DNA of 17,015 nt from DASYUM01 sp036001225. GTDB lineage: Bacteria; Methylomirabilota; Methylomirabilia; Rokubacteriales; DASRDR01. The stretch is from contig DASYUM010000294.1 in the NCBI GenBank assembly GCA_036001225.1, positions 1 to 17,015 on the forward strand, given 5' to 3'. Positions 14,567 through 17,015 of the stretch are shown piece after piece; position 1 is the first letter of the stretch; each line of letters begins with the position of its first letter. The position numbers were made by a program, and so were the translations under genes. The notes beneath the pieces were generated by a model. The model was not told the DNA's origin and did not search any database. It worked only from the letters and a program-made list of their open reading frames with translations.

Positions 14567-16816
14567 TCACGGTGGCGCGAAGGTGACCGTCAGGGTGGCG
14601 ATGACGAAGATTTCGCCGGGAGCCAGCAGGGCGTCGCCGAGCGCGTCGGCGACGGTAAGCGCCACGAACAGGGTATAGGCGCCGGCGGGAAGATCGGCGG
14701 GCCACCCGAACCGGAAGAAACTCGGGATCACCGTCAGCGGCAAGGCGCCCGGCAGCGTCGTATGACGATAGAGCGGCGCGAACGTCGACACCGGCCCGCC
14801 CAGGCAGGTGAGCACGCTCCGCGTGAACGCGTCAGCCAGGAAGATCACGGGATCGCCCCCCGGGCACGCCGGCCCCAGCCCACGCGGCAGCAGCGCGCCG
14901 AAATACACGTCCACCAGCCGCTCGGCCCCCGGGTTCGCGACCCGGAGGTCGAGGACGAGGGTCTCCCCCGGCCGGAAGGTGGTCTGATTCGCGACCAGCC
15001 GGAGGATCTGGTCGAAGATCGCCGTGACCGACAGGTCCGCGGTCAGGGTGAGCGTGCAGGGGCCGGTGCCGCCGCAGGCGCCGGCCCACCCCAGGAATGC
15101 CGACCCCAGATCAGGCGCCGCCTCGAGGGCGACGACCGTGCCGCCGGCGTAGGCGGCCTGGCACACGACGCCGCAGTCGATGCCGGGCGGCGCGCTGCGC
15201 ACGCGGCCGGTCCCCGTGCCCGCCTTGATCACCATGAGCGTCGGGGGCGTGGGCGGCGAGGGCCCGAAGCCGAGCCGGGCGACGAGGGTTTCCCACTCGA
15301 TCGGACCGGCCGCCACGTACTCGCCGATGACCCAGACGTCGAACGGCGCGCTCGGATCCAGCGCGGCTCCCGCGTAGTCACCCATCCGGTCCGAGCCGGT
15401 CTGGGCCCCGCCGCCGGCGCGCAGCTCGGTCGAGGCCTGCAGGGTGTTCAGCGGGTCGGTGGCCAGCCGGCCGGTGGCGTGGACGCCGGCGAACGCGGTG
15501 GCCGAGGACCGCGTGAAGACGACGTGGAGGTTGCCGGCCCCATCGGGCTGGACGGCCGGGTAGTAGGCGTACTCGGCCGCCGACCCGAACGTCAGGTCCT
15601 GCCGCAGGGCGGGCGCGTCGGTCGAGACCTCGATGAGCCGCAGACAGCTGCGCGTCGTGAAGTCCCCGGGCGGAACGCAGCCCTCGTTCCCGGCCAGCCA
15701 CAGCGCGCCGCCGCGCCACACCGCGCTCAGCACGCGGTCGTCGCCGGTGTCGAGGTGGCCGGCGAAACCCGCCTGGACCGCGGTCGGCGGCATGGTCCAC
15801 GGCCGGATGAAGAGCGTGGCGGCGGTCTCGGTGACCGGGCTCACGCCGGGAACGCCGCTGACCCGCAGCAGGGCGAGGGTCGTCGAGGTGTCGTGCATCA
15901 CCAGGTAGGCGGTCGTCGTCGGGGTCCCCGCGTACGCGGGATGGATGGTGAACCGGAACGGGTTGGGCCCCACGCGCTGAGTGCGGACCGGGCTGGCGCA
16001 CCCGGTGAGGTCGGCCTTGTTCAGCACGTAGTAGCCGGCGCCGACGAAGTTGGCGGTGGCGAAGTCGAACCCGTTGTAGGCGACGATCACCTTGTCGTCG
16101 CTCAGGCCGAGGATCGGGAAATCCTGGAGGAAGGTCTCCGTCGTCGGGTTGCCGATCCGGTAGCGGCAGAAGAGCCCCGTCGGGTCGCTGGACGTCGAGA
16201 CCGCGAGGACGAGCGACGAGGTCCCGCTGGACGCGGGGAACGGCGAATACTGCAGCTCGACCGCGAACCAGCGCCCGCTGGCGGCGTCGTAGGTGACCCG
16301 GGGATCGGTGTCCTCGAAGCCGGCATCGACCCCGAAGAAGCCGCGGAGCGTGAAGCTCGTGATGGCCGTGCCGAGCTTGTCGGTGATGCGCCCGACCGAG
16401 TTGACCATCTGGAAGACGTGACTCGGCCCCACGCCCAGGTTCGGGTCCGGCGGGGTGAAGCGCGTACCGAGGAGATCGGCGTTGTCGGCGTTGCTGAGGC
16501 CCTCGAACTGCTGGAGCACCGTGGTCACCGTCCGCGGTTCGATCCCCGGCGCCCCGTCCGCCACGAAGCCGTCCGTCGGCGCCGGCGCGCCCGGGAGCCG
16601 CTGGCGAGCCGCGCTCCGCGCAGCCGGATCGCGGGTCAGAAACGGCTTGACGCGAGGCCGCCCCTCCGCCCCCGGGGCGGGCTCCGCCAGGCCGCGCGCC
16701 TCGCCGACCGAATGGAGGGGGACCGCCTGCAGCTCGTCGGCGGCCAGGACGAGCCGGGGCAGCAGGAGGACGGCCAGGACGAGGAGCCGGGTCACGCCCG
16801 CTCGGGTCGCGCGCAT
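14567..16816 (-). CDS. Large secreted protein: propeller-like domain, InlB-type repeat, C-terminal shared module
   Basis: This predicted exported protein has 749 residues. The signal peptide is about 1-25 (LLVLAVLLLPRLVLA). Residues about 100-515 look like a beta-propeller-type domain: FTPPDPNLGVGPSHVFQMVN, DPRVTYDAASGRWF, LAVSTSSDPTGLF, FPILGLSDDKVIVAYN, and later GNLHVVFTRSS and DRMGDYAGAALDP. Such sequences are usually annotated as hypothetical. After a short Pro linker (PSPPTPP), residues 527-601 form a divergent InlB-type bacterial repeat (GTGTGRVRSAPPGIDC, FLGWAGACGGTGPC, LTADLSVTAIF). Residues 604-749 are the module shared with the SGNH protein (VDVYFGALLP, FLADAF, VLTCL, APLYR, LPAGAYTLFVAL). 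The ATG at 16816 has no Shine-Dalgarno sequence, but a perfect TATAAT lies 8 bases upstream, suggesting a leaderless transcript. Function is unknown; cell-surface or extracellular binding is likely. It lies 174 bp before the next gene, which has its own promoter. Confidence 0.87.
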   Translation of the reverse strand: MRATRAGVTRLLVLAVLLLPRLVLAADELQAVPLHSVGEARGLAEPAPGAEGRPRVKPFLTRDPAARSAARQRLPGAPAPTDGFVADGAPGIEPRTVTTVLQQFEGLSNADNADLLGTRFTPPDPNLGVGPSHVFQMVNSVGRITDKLGTAITSFTLRGFFGVDAGFEDTDPRVTYDAASGRWFAVELQYSPFPASSGTSSLVLAVSTSSDPTGLFCRYRIGNPTTETFLQDFPILGLSDDKVIVAYNGFDFATANFVGAGYYVLNKADLTGCASPVRTQRVGPNPFRFTIHPAYAGTPTTTAYLVMHDTSTTLALLRVSGVPGVSPVTETAATLFIRPWTMPPTAVQAGFAGHLDTGDDRVLSAVWRGGALWLAGNEGCVPPGDFTTRSCLRLIEVSTDAPALRQDLTFGSAAEYAYYPAVQPDGAGNLHVVFTRSSATAFAGVHATGRLATDPLNTLQASTELRAGGGAQTGSDRMGDYAGAALDPSAPFDVWVIGEYVAAGPIEWETLVARLGFGPSPPTPPTLMVIKAGTGTGRVRSAPPGIDCGVVCQAAYAGGTVVALEAAPDLGSAFLGWAGACGGTGPCTLTLTADLSVTAIFDQILRLVANQTTFRPGETLVLDLRVANPGAERLVDVYFGALLPRGLGPACPGGDPVIFLADAFTRSVLTCLGGPVSTFAPLYRHTTLPGALPLTVIPSFFRFGWPADLPAGAYTLFVALTVADALGDALLAPGEIFVIATLTVTFAPP

Positions 16817-16824
16817 GCCCGGCC

Positions 16825-16830
16825 ATTATA
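16825..16830 (-). promoter_or_regulatory. TATAAT -10 element of the 749-residue protein gene
   Basis: This is a perfect TATAAT on the minus strand, with 8 bases between it and the ATG at 16816 and no Shine-Dalgarno sequence. No good -35 was found at 16-18 bp spacing (GCGGAA at 17 bp is poor). Transcription would begin at or within 1-2 bases of the start codon. Confidence 0.5.
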
Positions 16831-16907
16831 GGATCGCCGCCCGCGTTTTCCGCTGATCCGCGGGCTCTCACGGGAGATTCCCAGATGAGCGCGGCGGAAC
16901 CCTGGCG

Positions 16908-16932
16908 CCGCCGGCCCGGCGTCCGCCGGCGG
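16908..16932 (-). terminator. Hairpin abutting the stop of the right-edge gene
   Basis: CCGCCGGC and GCCGGCGG form a perfect 8-bp stem (16925-16932 and 16908-16915) with a 9-base loop, starting at the base after the stop codon. It is likely to mark the 3' end of the partial gene. It lacks a T-run. Confidence 0.4.
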
Positions 16933-17015
16933 TCAGCCTCCGGCGCGGGCCCGGGCCCAGGGACCCAGGATGACCTCGACGATCCGCTCGGCGGCGTGGC
17001 CGTCCCACAGGGGCG
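16933..17015 (-). CDS. C-terminal end of a probable UDP-GlcNAc 2-epimerase (runs off the right edge)
   Basis: Only the last 27 codons are visible. They read PLWDGHAAERIVEVILGPWA followed by RARAGG and TGA. The P-L-W-D-G-x-A-A-x-R-I motif close to the C-terminus is typical of non-hydrolysing UDP-N-acetylglucosamine 2-epimerases (WecB family), which interconvert UDP-GlcNAc and UDP-ManNAc. That fits the UDP-HexNAc 6-dehydrogenase and the WecA-like transferase in the window, a set that could make and use a ManNAcA-type sugar. With so few residues the call is tentative. The gene lies upstream of the secreted-protein genes on the same strand, with 116 bp containing a hairpin and a new -10 between them. 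Confidence 0.6.
   Translation of the reverse strand, partial: PLWDGHAAERIVEVILGPWARARAGG

Noticed and set aside
12302..16831. Very long plus-strand open frame (1509 codons) across the three minus-strand secreted genes
   Set aside because: It is antisense to three genes with signal peptides and recognisable motifs. Its translation is Arg/Gly/Glu-rich and low in complexity with no domain, typical of shadow frames in GC-rich DNA.

Overview
The window is GC-rich bacterial DNA. No 16S rRNA or other taxonomic marker is present. The composition, the unnamed secreted families and the polysaccharide genes would suit an uncultured soil or subsurface lineage such as Rokubacteria/Methylomirabilota, but that placement is only a guess. 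No rRNA, tRNA, CRISPR array or insertion sequence was seen. The only mobile element found is an intein.

Left part (1-9477, all minus strand, so transcription runs from right to left). The first gene is a membrane sugar-phosphate transferase of the WecA/MraY family fused to a CapD/WcaJ-type membrane plus Rossmann region (7720-9477). An 88-bp gap with a near-consensus sigma-70 promoter follows. Then comes a tightly packed run: a UDP-HexNAc 6-dehydrogenase (6315-7631), two extended SDR sugar-nucleotide enzymes (5328-6299 and 4390-5325), a UbiA-family polyprenyl-phosphate phosphoribosyltransferase-like enzyme (3495-4370), a DUF362 protein interrupted by a 523-residue LAGLIDADG intein (818-3460), and the 5' part of gltX (1-751). 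The sugar genes would start glycan assembly on a lipid carrier and supply its activated uronic acid and epimerised sugars. The link of DUF362 and gltX to this pathway is unknown, and gltX appears to have its own promoter.

Right part (9749-16816). This is a block of four predicted exported proteins: a plus-strand Asp-box (BNR) protein with a polyproline hinge and two C-terminal repeats, then three minus-strand genes (a large secreted repeat protein, a secreted protein of an unnamed family, and an SGNH/GDSL esterase). The three minus-strand proteins share a related beta-rich module of about 125-145 residues, placed at the C-terminus, N-terminus and C-terminus respectively. Two of the transcription units have sigma-54-like -24/-12 elements at the right distance from the start codon. 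At the right edge (16933-17015) is the C-terminal end of what looks like a UDP-GlcNAc 2-epimerase, so the secreted block seems to sit inside a larger polysaccharide locus.

The strongest points are the intein, which splits the conserved K-T-H motif of the DUF362 protein; the shared module in three neighbouring secreted proteins; the pair of sigma-54-like promoters; and three genes that lack a Shine-Dalgarno sequence and carry a -10 hexamer 7-9 bases from the ATG, as expected for leaderless transcripts. No stretch over 300 bases lacks a gene. The longest gap is the 271 bases between the divergent genes at 9478-9748.
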